Position numbers and translations under genes: made by a program. From NCBI GenBank assembly GCA_035290085.1, contig DATDVK010000061.1:1-12648 (forward strand): DNA of 12,648 nucleotides. The letters run 5' to 3'. Positions within the stretch are counted from its first letter, which is position 1; each line of letters begins with the position of its first letter. Under the pieces are notes generated by a model, which saw only the letters and a program-made list of their open reading frames with translations, made no database searches and was not told the origin of the DNA. Positions 1 through 6,740 of the stretch are shown one piece after another. This DNA comes from GWB1-54-5 sp035290085 (GTDB lineage: Bacteria; Patescibacteriota; Gracilibacteria; Peribacterales; Peribacteraceae).

Positions 1-187
1 GGAAGGGATTGCCGAGCAGGTGGTGCGGCTCCGGCAGCCACACGCGCTCATCGTCGTAGTCGCTCTTCTCCCGCGTGAGCGCGCGGACCGTATGTCCCCG
101 GGCCCTGAGGCCCAGAGCCGTGTTCCGTGCATAGGTTCCCCAGCCGCTGGCGGAGTTTAAGGTGTTGCTGAGGATGAGGATGCGCAT
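1..187 (-). CDS. Glycosyltransferase family 4-like, N-terminal fragment (continues beyond window)
   Basis: The minus strand opens with ATG at 187-185 and reads 62 codons to the window edge without a stop. The N-terminus is MRILILSNTLNSASGWGTYA followed by RNTALGLRARGHTVRALTRE. This is the usual start of a GT-B fold family-4 glycosyltransferase: a hydrophobic first strand, a glycine-containing loop (SGWGTYARN), an amphipathic helix and then GHTV. Such enzymes transfer a sugar from an activated donor to a growing glycan on the cytoplasmic face of the membrane. The C-terminal donor-binding half with the EX7E motif lies outside the window, so family membership rests on the first 62 residues only. 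There is no Shine-Dalgarno. A -10-like TATTCT lies 6 nt before the ATG, suggesting a leaderless message. The gene is divergent from the methyltransferase at 253, and both belong to the same glycan theme. Confidence 0.7.
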   Translation of the reverse strand, partial: MRILILSNTLNSASGWGTYARNTALGLRARGHTVRALTREKSDYDDERVWLPEPHHLLGNPF

Positions 188-192
188 GGGAT

Positions 193-236
193 GAGAATAC
201 TAGAGTACTAGAATACTAGAATACTAGAGTACTAGG
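193..236. repeat. 8-bp tandem repeat array (TAGARTAC units) in divergent promoter region
   Basis: Units of 8 bp follow one another directly: gagaatac, tagagtac, tagaatac, tagaatac, tagagtac, then a decaying tagggttg. Four units are exact TAGARTAC and both ends are degenerate. On the minus strand each unit contains TATTCT or TACTCT, which are good -10-like hexamers. The unit nearest the glycosyltransferase supplies its TATTCT. The array fills the gap between two divergent genes. Confidence 0.8.
194..199 (-). promoter_or_regulatory. -10-like hexamer for glycosyltransferase, leaderless spacing
   Basis: TATTCT on the minus strand, followed by 6 nt (CATCCC) and the ATG at 187. The spacing places the predicted transcription start at or next to the start codon. 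No convincing -35 is seen. The assignment leans on the same arrangement at seven other genes in the window. Confidence 0.5.
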
Positions 237-240
237 GTTG

Positions 241-246
241 TATGCT
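241..246 (+). promoter_or_regulatory. -10-like hexamer for methyltransferase, leaderless spacing
   Basis: TATGCT ends 6 nt before the ATG at 253. No Shine-Dalgarno precedes that ATG. This supports 253 over the upstream TTG at 238, which would overlap the hexamer. Confidence 0.45.
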
Positions 247-252
247 GGGCTT

Positions 253-921
253 ATGGGATTTTTGGATGCTCTCGGCCTTACGCGCAAGATCACGCGCCCG
301 CGCTTGGAGGCATTCCTCCGGAAGTATGCGAGTGACGCAAAAACACTCGACATCGGCTGTGGCAATGATCAGTACGGGGAGCTCTTCCCCAACCGCACCA
401 CGCTCGACATTGAAGCACGTCCCGGTGTGAAGGTGGACATCATCGCCGATGCGCACGATCTCTCACAAATCAAAAACGATACCTTCGGTGTTGTGCTTTG
501 CACGGAGGTCTTGGAGCACCTCCACACTCCTTCGCAAGCCATTGCGGAGTTCAATCGCATTCTCAAGCCGGGAGGTCTGCTCCTCCTCTCTACACGGTTT
601 ATCTTTCCCATCCACGATGCACCGGGCGACTACTACCGCTTCACGAAGTACGGTCTTCAGTATCTTCTCCGGGAGTTTGCGATCGAAGAATTGAAATCCG
701 AAACATCCACCGGGGAAACACTTGCAGTGCTCTACCAGCGCATTGGGTTCCAGTGCTCTACACTCGGGTTCCGGCCCTTCAAGCTCGTTTGGTTCCTCAA
801 GGCCAAGTGCATGCTCCTCTTCGCACGTATAATCACGAAGGAGTACGGGGACATCCATCACAAGCAGGAAGAGCAGGGGATTCTCTCTTCGGGGTACTAC
901 GTGGCAGCGAGGAAAAAGTAG
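253..921 (+). CDS. Class I SAM-dependent methyltransferase (type 11-like)
   Basis: 222 residues, ending in TAG. SAM-binding motif I is LDIGCGNDQ (residues 32-40). The acidic end of strand 2 is in LDIEARPG (51-58). The post-motif region is VLCTEVLEHLHTP (81-93), and LKPGGLLLLST (104-114) is the strand-4/5 signature of the UbiE/type 11 group. HDAPGDYYRFTKYGL (121-135) is typical of methyltransferases found in surface-polysaccharide and glycosylation loci. No membrane segment is visible apart from a moderately hydrophobic helix near 177-192, so it is probably cytosolic and may methylate a sugar or lipid-linked glycan. The exact acceptor cannot be read from sequence. The start at 253 is chosen because a -10-like TATGCT lies 6 nt upstream. 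A TTG at 238 would add five residues. It is divergent from the glycosyltransferase at 187, with which it probably shares a pathway. Confidence 0.88.
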   Translation: MGFLDALGLTRKITRPRLEAFLRKYASDAKTLDIGCGNDQYGELFPNRTTLDIEARPGVKVDIIADAHDLSQIKNDTFGVVLCTEVLEHLHTPSQAIAEFNRILKPGGLLLLSTRFIFPIHDAPGDYYRFTKYGLQYLLREFAIEELKSETSTGETLAVLYQRIGFQCSTLGFRPFKLVWFLKAKCMLLFARIITKEYGDIHHKQEEQGILSSGYYVAARKK

Positions 922-946
922 TAAGTTGCAAGTAGTATGCGGAATA

Positions 947-1096
947 CCTAAGGAACCTCTGGAAAATACCCAAATTGTCGCAGTTCGACTACGCTCACTG
1001 TGACAATTTGGCGCATGCCATGGTTCGTCCCTCGTCAGGCTCGGGATGACAGAGCTCACCATGACATGCTGATGGGTTTTTCAGAGGTTTCCTAAT
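947..1096. repeat. Palindromic mini-element with terminal inverted repeats and two inner hairpins (CHSERSR-type)
   Basis: The outer arms at about 949-971 and 1074-1095 are inverted copies, matching in 20 of 24 aligned columns (core CCTCTG..AAAA..CCC). Inside are two more stems. Arms 971-984 and 997-1010 pair 13 of 14 around a 12-nt loop (core CAAATTGTC/GACAATTTG). Arms 1013-1024 and 1058-1069 pair 11 of 12 (GCATGCCATGGT/ACCATGACATGC). The whole can fold into a three-way junction. The minus strand reads out peptides such as VIPSLTRD and CHSERSR, which are familiar spurious translations of widespread dispersed repeats. There is no transposase. It lies between the methyltransferase stop and the first CotH promoter. 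Confidence 0.75.
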
Positions 1097-1126
1097 GACC
1101 ACAACCTTTACTGTTTTTTCTTGTGG

Positions 1127-1132
1127 TAGTAT
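1127..1132 (+). promoter_or_regulatory. -10-like hexamer for first CotH gene, leaderless spacing
   Basis: TAGTAT ends 8 nt before the ATG at 1141, with no Shine-Dalgarno in between. This argues against the GTG at 1123, which lies upstream of the hexamer. Confidence 0.5.
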
Positions 1133-1140
1133 TACGGCCC

Positions 1141-2919
1141 ATGAGCAGAATCAAGCTCATCGTCATCGTTCTCCTCGCCACCGCAGCAGTGCAGCTCGTG
1201 CTCCTGCTCGGGCTCACGTTGCTCCTGTATCAGGTCACGCCGAAGAGCACCCTTGCGCAGGCGACCTTCATCGGGCGTTTCCGGCCGATACTTGTCGGCT
1301 TCCGGCTCGCAGACCGGTCCCTGAATTTTCTCTACCGGGGGCCCACTCCTCCGGAGGATCTTTCGATGTATCGGATCAATGTGGCGGCGGAGGATCTTTC
1401 CAGGCTTGAGGAAGAACTTGCGAAGGCAGATGTTTTCATTGCGGATGATTCCAAGCTCTGGCTGCCTGCTACTTTCATGGCGGACGGCGAGGAATATCAG
1501 GTGGAATTGCGCATCCGGGGCGACCGTTTCAACCACTGGAAATACCACAAGAAGTCCTGGCGGATGAAGTTCCCGAAAGACCGCCTTTTCCATGGCATGA
1601 GCCAGGTCAGCCTCATCATTCCGGAGGACCGGGGGTGGTTCGCAGAGGCACTCAACAGTTTCCGCGCGCGGAATCTCGGTTTGCTCCAGCCTCCCATGCG
1701 GTTTGTGCAAGTATCTCTCAATGGCAGCAGCCCTCTGCTCTACCTTGAGGTGGAGCACTGGACCAAGGAAATGCTGGAGAAGCAGGCGCGGCCGGGAGAC
1801 ATCAATTTTTATAAGACAGGCGGGGTGGAGACGTCGAGTTTTGACGGGTGGGACCCGATATTCGAAGACATAGCCTACTGGGGCAAGTTCACGGAGTCCG
1901 TTGCAAGTCCCCATGATTCCTATGAAGAGCTCGATACGCTTTTCTCGCTCATGGAGCCGGGAGCGCATGAGCGTCCTGATTTTGAAGAAAAAGTTGAAAC
2001 CCTTTTTGACATGAACCAGATGGTGAAGTGGTACGCACACAGCCTCCTTGCAGGGAATTTGCATGTCGGGGGCGATAATCTGCGGCTCGTTTTCGACGCT
2101 TCCCGCGGGAGGTTCGAACCGATTCCCTGGGATGTGTTCCTCACAGACCCCCGTCCTCTCCTCACGCATCCTGGAAACCCGCTCTGGGACGAGGTGTTCG
2201 CTGTGCCATCCTTCCGCCTGAAGGTCTACCGTTTCCTCTGGGAGTATCTCGGGAACGAGGAGAAGGTCAATGCAGATCTGCAGGAAGCAGAGAGGCTGCG
2301 CAACCTCATTGAGCGCGCTGCGTACCGCGATCCGCAGAAACTCCCCAGCAACCGCCAGATCAAGAGAGACCTCGACACCCGGAGCAATCAGGTTACAGCG
2401 AACATCGAGTTTCTCCGGGACGAGCTCCAGCGGTCCGAACTTCTCGTGACGCAGCGCGTCCCCGTGCAATCGGAACGGCAACAAGGGGTCGGGCTCGTTC
2501 TCGACATCACCACGCGCGGGCCGGTGGCAGCTGTGCTTTCAGGCATGCTCCTCCCTCTCGATGCTGCGCCGGCAGAACAGATTTTCCTGTACCGTGACAA
2601 TGGCAATGGAGTACTGGATGCTGCAGATGTGTCTGTGCCACTCAGTCATGTAAAGGGAGTGAAGGAGGACAGAGTGTATTTTGATACGAGGTACACACTC
2701 GTTGCTCCTAAGCAGCCGGAGGTGGGCCCGAGCGGTGAGCCCCTTCAGGTGCCACATACCCACCATCGTTTCTTCCTGAAAGGGGTGACGGCAGGAGCAC
2801 AGGATCTTCCGCTCCCGCTGGATCTGCGCAATGCGGTGACGAAAGCGGCAGCCGATGTCATCCGCACCACGGTCGTCGATGAGAACCGGCTCGAACATTC
2901 TATTCCCGGTCTTCCATAA
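1141..2919 (+). CDS. CotH-kinase-like membrane-anchored protein (short paralogue)
   Basis: 592 residues. An N-terminal signal anchor (basic MSRIK, then hydrophobic residues about 6-30) predicts that the rest lies outside the cytoplasmic membrane. The CotH-like core spans about 75-430. It includes RIRGDRFNHW (124-133) with HKKSWRMKF (136-144), the acidic INFYKTGG (221-228), and GGDNLRLVFD (310-319) followed by FEPIPWD (325-331). The DN and PWD pair matches the metal/nucleotide-binding acidic and amide residues of the CotH atypical protein kinase family, whose founder phosphorylates spore-coat proteins. After it come an alpha-helical stretch (about 370-435) and a beta-rich domain (450-592) with a calcium-loop-like DNGNGVLDAAD (486-496). 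It is strongly similar along its length to the first ~600 residues of the protein at 3222 (shared DRSLNFLYRG, EMLEKQ.RPGD, IERAAYRDP), so the two are tandem paralogues. It ends just where the partner's beta-helix begins. Kinase activity and target are inferred from family only. Confidence 0.82.
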   Translation: MSRIKLIVIVLLATAAVQLVLLLGLTLLLYQVTPKSTLAQATFIGRFRPILVGFRLADRSLNFLYRGPTPPEDLSMYRINVAAEDLSRLEEELAKADVFIADDSKLWLPATFMADGEEYQVELRIRGDRFNHWKYHKKSWRMKFPKDRLFHGMSQVSLIIPEDRGWFAEALNSFRARNLGLLQPPMRFVQVSLNGSSPLLYLEVEHWTKEMLEKQARPGDINFYKTGGVETSSFDGWDPIFEDIAYWGKFTESVASPHDSYEELDTLFSLMEPGAHERPDFEEKVETLFDMNQMVKWYAHSLLAGNLHVGGDNLRLVFDASRGRFEPIPWDVFLTDPRPLLTHPGNPLWDEVFAVPSFRLKVYRFLWEYLGNEEKVNADLQEAERLRNLIERAAYRDPQKLPSNRQIKRDLDTRSNQVTANIEFLRDELQRSELLVTQRVPVQSERQQGVGLVLDITTRGPVAAVLSGMLLPLDAAPAEQIFLYRDNGNGVLDAADVSVPLSHVKGVKEDRVYFDTRYTLVAPKQPEVGPSGEPLQVPHTHHRFFLKGVTAGAQDLPLPLDLRNAVTKAAADVIRTTVVDENRLEHSIPGLP

Positions 2920-2960
2920 TACGGTTTCGCGATGAAGGAGATACTACTGTTCCTCTTTAG

Positions 2961-3202
2961 TGTCCGTGATAGCGGCGCCCGTCGCGGCTCGGCCGCGCCG
3001 AGACGGATAGCGATCCGACTCCGTCCCGCGTCGCGGGACTACGCCGGACACGTATCGCTTCCTGGCTGCGCCGAAGCAGAATTGCCAGGCATGGAAGAAA
3101 GATATACAGGCGGAAACCTAGCGATCCGGCTCCGCCAAGGCGAGCACCGCTATCAGTGGGAGTATGTATCAAACATGCCTGGACGATTCAATCGCGGAGC
3201 CG
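2961..3202. repeat. Cluster of hairpins and short repeats in the 302-bp CotH-CotH intergenic region
   Basis: The 302-bp gap (2920-3221) holds no convincing gene. It contains a perfect hairpin CTCGGC/GCCGAG (2988-3002), a perfect palindrome GTCCCGCG-T-CGCGGGAC (3023-3039), and a direct repeat AGCGATCCGnCTCCG at 3009-3023 and 3119-3133. Three wider inverted pairs are also present: TGTCCG 2961-2966 with CGGACA 3045-3050, CCAGGCATG 3085-3093 with CATGCCTGG 3174-3182, and CGGCTCCGC 3127-3135 with GCGGAGCCG 3194-3202. Composition is more GC-rich than the flanking genes. It looks like REP-like repeat debris and may also reduce read-through between the two paralogues. Confidence 0.65.
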
Positions 3203-3209
3203 TATAAGC

Positions 3210-3215
3210 TACTAT
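3210..3215 (+). promoter_or_regulatory. -10-like hexamer for second CotH gene, leaderless spacing
   Basis: TACTAT ends 6 nt before the ATG at 3222. TTCAAT at 3187-3192 with a 17-bp spacer is a weak -35 candidate. This supports 3222 as the start, not upstream in-frame ATG 3156, which would add a poorly hydrophobic 22-residue extension before the signal anchor. Confidence 0.5.
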
Positions 3216-3221
3216 TACCCT

Positions 3222-5924
3222 ATGCGCCGTCTGCACATCATCCTCAGCCTCATTGCCCTGCTCATTATAGTGCAGGCAGTCGGCTTGCTTCTTCTAGGTC
3301 TCCTCATCTATCAGGCGACACCCCATAACACGCTCGCACGCCAGACGTTCATTAGCCAGATACCGGGCGTACTCTCGTCGGTACGGGTGCTCGACCGTTC
3401 CCTGAATTTTCTCTACCGCGGCCAGAAGCCGTCTGAGGAGCTCCAGCACTATCGTCTGGATATTGCAAATGAGGACATGAAGCGCATAGAGGATTCCCTG
3501 CCGACAGAGCTTCCTTCCCCCTGGTATGGCAATCTCTTCCTCACCGAGGATGCGAAGGACTGGGCCGCTGCGGTGTTCACGGCAGACGGAGAGACGTACG
3601 ATGTGAAAGTCCGTGTACGCGGAGATATTTTTAACCACTGGGCATACCGTAAAAAGTCGTGGAGGGTGAAGTTCCCGACGGAGCATCTCTTCCATGGTAT
3701 GCGCGAGATCAATCTCATTATTCCGGAGGACCGTTTCTGGTTTGCCGAGGCTCTGAGCGTGTATCGCATGCGCAAGTTCAATCTGCTGTATTCCCCTCTG
3801 GAGTTTGTGACTGTTTCTCTCAATGGGAGCAAGCCTCTCCTATATACCCAGGTAGAGCAATGGACCAAAGAAATGCTGGAGAAGCAGGGGCGCCCGGGAG
3901 ATGCAAACGTCTACCAGACGGGGGGAGGGGATTCCTACTTCCAGCAGTGGGATCCGATGTTCGATGAACTCGGCTACTGGGATAAATACGTGAGCAAGCC
4001 GGAGAACGATACGTACGAGGAGATAGATTTTCTCCTCACTCTCTCACAGGAAGGAGCCCATGAACGTCCTTCCTACTTTTCGGAGCTCAGGACTATTTTC
4101 GACACAGACCGGCTTGTTTCCTGGTATGTCGTCAGCGCTCTCGCCGGGAGCCGCCATGTCACGGACTTCAATATCCGTTTGTTCTTTGATCCGAGTAAGG
4201 GAAAGTTTGAACCTCTGCCCTGGGATATTGGTCTCTATGTTCCTCGTACCCTTCTTTTCCTCCCCGGGAACAAGTTTCTCAACGAGGCGTTCCGCGTGCC
4301 GGAGCTCAAGCTCGCTGCGCATCGTGCGCTCTGGGCGTATGTGCAGGACGATGCGAAGGTTGCAGATGACCTTGCGGAGCGCGACCGGCTCTATGCGCTC
4401 ATTGAACGGGCTGCGTACCGTGATCCACTCAAACTCCAGAGCAACAGACAGGTGAAGAATGAGATGCAGAAGATCCTCTGGAAAATTGAGTCCAATATTG
4501 AATTCCTGAGAAACGAGCTTCAAGTATCGGAGGCTCTCGTGACTGAGCGCATTCCATCGGTATCGCAGCAGCGCAGGGGGCTCCTGCGCACGTTCGACAT
4601 CACCGAACGGGGTGTTGCATTTGGTATGCTGGACTCGATCGCCGTTCCGCCGGAGTTCACATCGCTGGTAGAGCAGGGGGCAATACAGCTGTGGTGGGAC
4701 AACGGCGATGGCTGGTGGGATGGAGGAGACAGCCGCATTCCACTATTGCTTCGTGATGAGCCTGACAAACAAGGGCGGGCAGTTCTCGAAACACAGGATG
4801 AACACCTCTCACTGCTCTGGACAGGGGATCCTGTTCTCGATGCGAATGGCATGGTGGTGACTGCGCCGCACACAAAGCACCGCTTCTTTGTGGTGGTGGA
4901 AGGGGCAGGATTCGATGCAGATATACTCGATCCGAAGGTGGAGATTCGCAATGCCGTCACTGGTAAGGAGGCCAATGTCATTGGGAATGTGCTTGTGGAT
5001 GAGAGGACGTTCGAGCATCTTGATGGGGCATACAGAAGCCGTGATGCATTTCTTGCACGCTATCCGTTCTTCGAACCGGAGGGGGAGGACGGAGTCGTGC
5101 TCCGCGGAGTGCATATTCTGAATGAAACCGTCATTATCCCCTCCACAGTCCGTCTCACCGTGAAGCCAGGAGCCACCATTCGCCTCGGGAAGGGTGTATC
5201 CATCCTCTCCTACGCACCGGCGACTCTGATTGGATACAAAGAATTGCCTATTCGTTTCTTCGCAGAGAATCCGGAGGAGCCGTGGGGTGTGTTTGCCGTG
5301 TTGAATGTCACAGAGCCGAGTGCTATTCAGTGGTCGGAATTCGCGGATGGTGGTGAAGCGTTCCTCAACGGTGCGTTCTTCAGTGGAATGGTTGCATTCC
5401 ACAACAGCCCGGTCACAGTGGTGGATACGATCATCCGCAATGCGCATGGGGACGACGGTCTGAATCTGAAGTATGTGTACGTGGACATCAACCGCGTACG
5501 TTTCGAGCGCAACAGTTTTGACGGTCTGGATATCGACATGGCTCTCTCGGGGGTCGTGGAAAACAGCCTGTTCCTCGAGAACGGGAATGACGGTATGGAT
5601 ATTTCCTGGAGTCCGATCGTCATCCGCAACATTGAGAGCGCCCACAACGGGGATAAGTGTCTGAGCGTCGGGGAGCGCAGCACTCCTCTCATCTATGACA
5701 CCATTCTCCGGGACTGCCCTACCGGCATTGCGGTCAAGGACGATTCGCATGCCAAGCTTGAGCGCGTGCAGTTTGAGCAGAACGGTACTGCCATTGCTGC
5801 ATACATCAAGAAGCCGTTCTTTGCGGAGCCTTCGGTTTCTGTCCTTGAGAGTACCTTTAAGGGGAACCGCGAGCAGACGCTCGCATTGAGCGGGGCGGTC
5901 ATTACCATCGATTCCGCACAGTAA
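3222..5924 (+). CDS. CotH-kinase-like membrane-anchored protein fused to a C-terminal parallel beta-helix
   Basis: 900 residues. A signal anchor occupies about 5-30 (MRRLHIILSLIALLIIV onward), predicting an extracytoplasmic body. The CotH-like core has RVRGDIFNHW (131-140), RKKSWRVKF (143-151), TDFNIRLFFD (314-323) and FEPLPWD (329-335). A calcium-loop-like DNGDGWWDGGD (493-503) follows in a beta-rich domain. Residues about 625-895 are a right-handed parallel beta-helix. Rungs recur every 21-23 residues with a repeated acidic-glycine turn: DGLNLKY (745), DGLDIDM (767), DGMDISW (790), DKCLSVG (811), TGIAVKD (834). This fold usually binds or cleaves polysaccharide, and no lyase or hydrolase catalytic set is obvious. 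The CotH half is paralogous to the 592-residue protein upstream. The VTC gene follows after 5 nt, so these two are almost certainly co-transcribed. Plausible role: a surface kinase-like enzyme targeted to glycan by its beta-helix. The kinase reaction is family inference. Confidence 0.85.
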   Translation: MRRLHIILSLIALLIIVQAVGLLLLGLLIYQATPHNTLARQTFISQIPGVLSSVRVLDRSLNFLYRGQKPSEELQHYRLDIANEDMKRIEDSLPTELPSPWYGNLFLTEDAKDWAAAVFTADGETYDVKVRVRGDIFNHWAYRKKSWRVKFPTEHLFHGMREINLIIPEDRFWFAEALSVYRMRKFNLLYSPLEFVTVSLNGSKPLLYTQVEQWTKEMLEKQGRPGDANVYQTGGGDSYFQQWDPMFDELGYWDKYVSKPENDTYEEIDFLLTLSQEGAHERPSYFSELRTIFDTDRLVSWYVVSALAGSRHVTDFNIRLFFDPSKGKFEPLPWDIGLYVPRTLLFLPGNKFLNEAFRVPELKLAAHRALWAYVQDDAKVADDLAERDRLYALIERAAYRDPLKLQSNRQVKNEMQKILWKIESNIEFLRNELQVSEALVTERIPSVSQQRRGLLRTFDITERGVAFGMLDSIAVPPEFTSLVEQGAIQLWWDNGDGWWDGGDSRIPLLLRDEPDKQGRAVLETQDEHLSLLWTGDPVLDANGMVVTAPHTKHRFFVVVEGAGFDADILDPKVEIRNAVTGKEANVIGNVLVDERTFEHLDGAYRSRDAFLARYPFFEPEGEDGVVLRGVHILNETVIIPSTVRLTVKPGATIRLGKGVSILSYAPATLIGYKELPIRFFAENPEEPWGVFAVLNVTEPSAIQWSEFADGGEAFLNGAFFSGMVAFHNSPVTVVDTIIRNAHGDDGLNLKYVYVDINRVRFERNSFDGLDIDMALSGVVENSLFLENGNDGMDISWSPIVIRNIESAHNGDKCLSVGERSTPLIYDTILRDCPTGIAVKDDSHAKLERVQFEQNGTAIAAYIKKPFFAEPSVSVLESTFKGNREQTLALSGAVITIDSAQ

Positions 5925-5929
5925 ATACG

Positions 5930-6706
5930 ATGCTTGCGCTTAAGAAAGATAGCCGGCTTGCGTCCCCATTGCACTTCCGCCGCATTGAGGTGAAGTTCCT
6001 CATCCCTGACCGCATCATTCCGGCGTTCGTTGACCGCATTGCTCCCTACACTCAACCGGATCCGTTTCTTGTGGAGGAAGGCAGGGGCCGTACAGAGTAT
6101 CCCGTCTCATCGCTCTACTTTGATTCGCTCGATCTTCACTCTCTCTACGAGAAAGACGCGGGTCTCCTCTCCCGCCGCAAGGTGCGTTTGCGGACATACG
6201 AAGAGACATTTTCTGAAAATGCGTACGCTTTTCTGGAAATTAAGAGACGCCATGATTTTGTGGTTTCGAAGGACCGCCTTTCCCTCTCTGTCGGTCATCT
6301 GCATTCTGCTTTGCCCATGTCCGGGCTTCTCAACCATCTGCTGGAGAGAGTGGAAGCCAGCGAAGAGGTGACACACGAAGCCCATATCCTGCAGGCGTGG
6401 TACAATCTGCAGCCGACAGTCCTCGTCACGTACAACCGCCGGCCGTTCGTGGGGATGCAGGACCGCAGGTTCCGTATCACCATCGACAGCAACCTCCGTT
6501 CCGTCTGGAAGCCGCACGTGCTCATCGGTCAGAGGATGCACTCGCGTTGCCACCCCAACTGGAGCGTACTTGAAATGAAGTGCAACCATGCCATTCCTGC
6601 ATGGTTTCATGAAATTATTCAGGATTTTCAGCTGGAACGGACATCCCACTCCAAGTACGCTTTGTCCGTAGAGCATCTGCGGGAGCTCTGGGAGCAGCAC
6701 TCCTAA
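5930..6706 (+). CDS. VTC-domain protein, putative polyphosphate polymerase
   Basis: 258 residues, consisting almost only of the VTC catalytic tunnel domain. Visible conserved elements are RRIEVKF (17-23, the E-x-K strand), SLYFDS (61-66), RRKVRLRTY (82-90), FLEIKRR (101-107) with KDRLSL (114-119), RITIDSNLR (182-190), VLEMK (213-217) and HSKYAL (240-245). These basic and acidic residues line the triphosphate tunnel in the family. In the eukaryotic VTC complex the domain makes polyphosphate from ATP. No SPX domain, signal peptide or membrane segment is seen, so it should be cytosolic. The start is 5 nt after the CotH stop (TAAATACGATG) without a Shine-Dalgarno, suggesting coupling to upstream translation. 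CotH, VTC and DUF4956 genes are a recurrent bacterial neighbourhood. Confidence in the family is high, and in the polymerase reaction moderate. Confidence 0.88.
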   Translation: MLALKKDSRLASPLHFRRIEVKFLIPDRIIPAFVDRIAPYTQPDPFLVEEGRGRTEYPVSSLYFDSLDLHSLYEKDAGLLSRRKVRLRTYEETFSENAYAFLEIKRRHDFVVSKDRLSLSVGHLHSALPMSGLLNHLLERVEASEEVTHEAHILQAWYNLQPTVLVTYNRRPFVGMQDRRFRITIDSNLRSVWKPHVLIGQRMHSRCHPNWSVLEMKCNHAIPAWFHEIIQDFQLERTSHSKYALSVEHLRELWEQHS

Positions 6707-6740
6707 TGCATGTTTTTTTCTCCATTTTCCTCCAGTACGT

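Noticed and set aside
463..1062. 199-residue minus-strand open frame covering the methyltransferase and the palindromic element
   Set aside because: It is antisense to a clear methyltransferase, and its N-terminal part is the typical spurious translation (VIPSLTRD, CHSERSR) of a dispersed repeat.
1132..2484. 450-residue minus-strand open frame opposite the first CotH gene
   Set aside because: Shadow of a GC-rich coding strand. The plus strand has signal anchor, conserved motifs and a paralogue.
2932..3207. 91-residue open frame between the two CotH genes
   Set aside because: It runs through a hairpin- and repeat-rich stretch, is arginine/glycine biased by GC content, matches no domain I know and overlaps the promoter of the next gene.
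4809..5750. 313-residue minus-strand open frame opposite the beta-helix
   Set aside because: Histidine/arginine/valine-rich shadow with no domain. The plus strand has regular beta-helix periodicity.
6691..6720. Possible terminator after the VTC gene (GGAG/CTCC followed by seven T)
   Set aside because: Only a 4-bp stem, partly inside the coding sequence, and the next gene has no promoter of its own.
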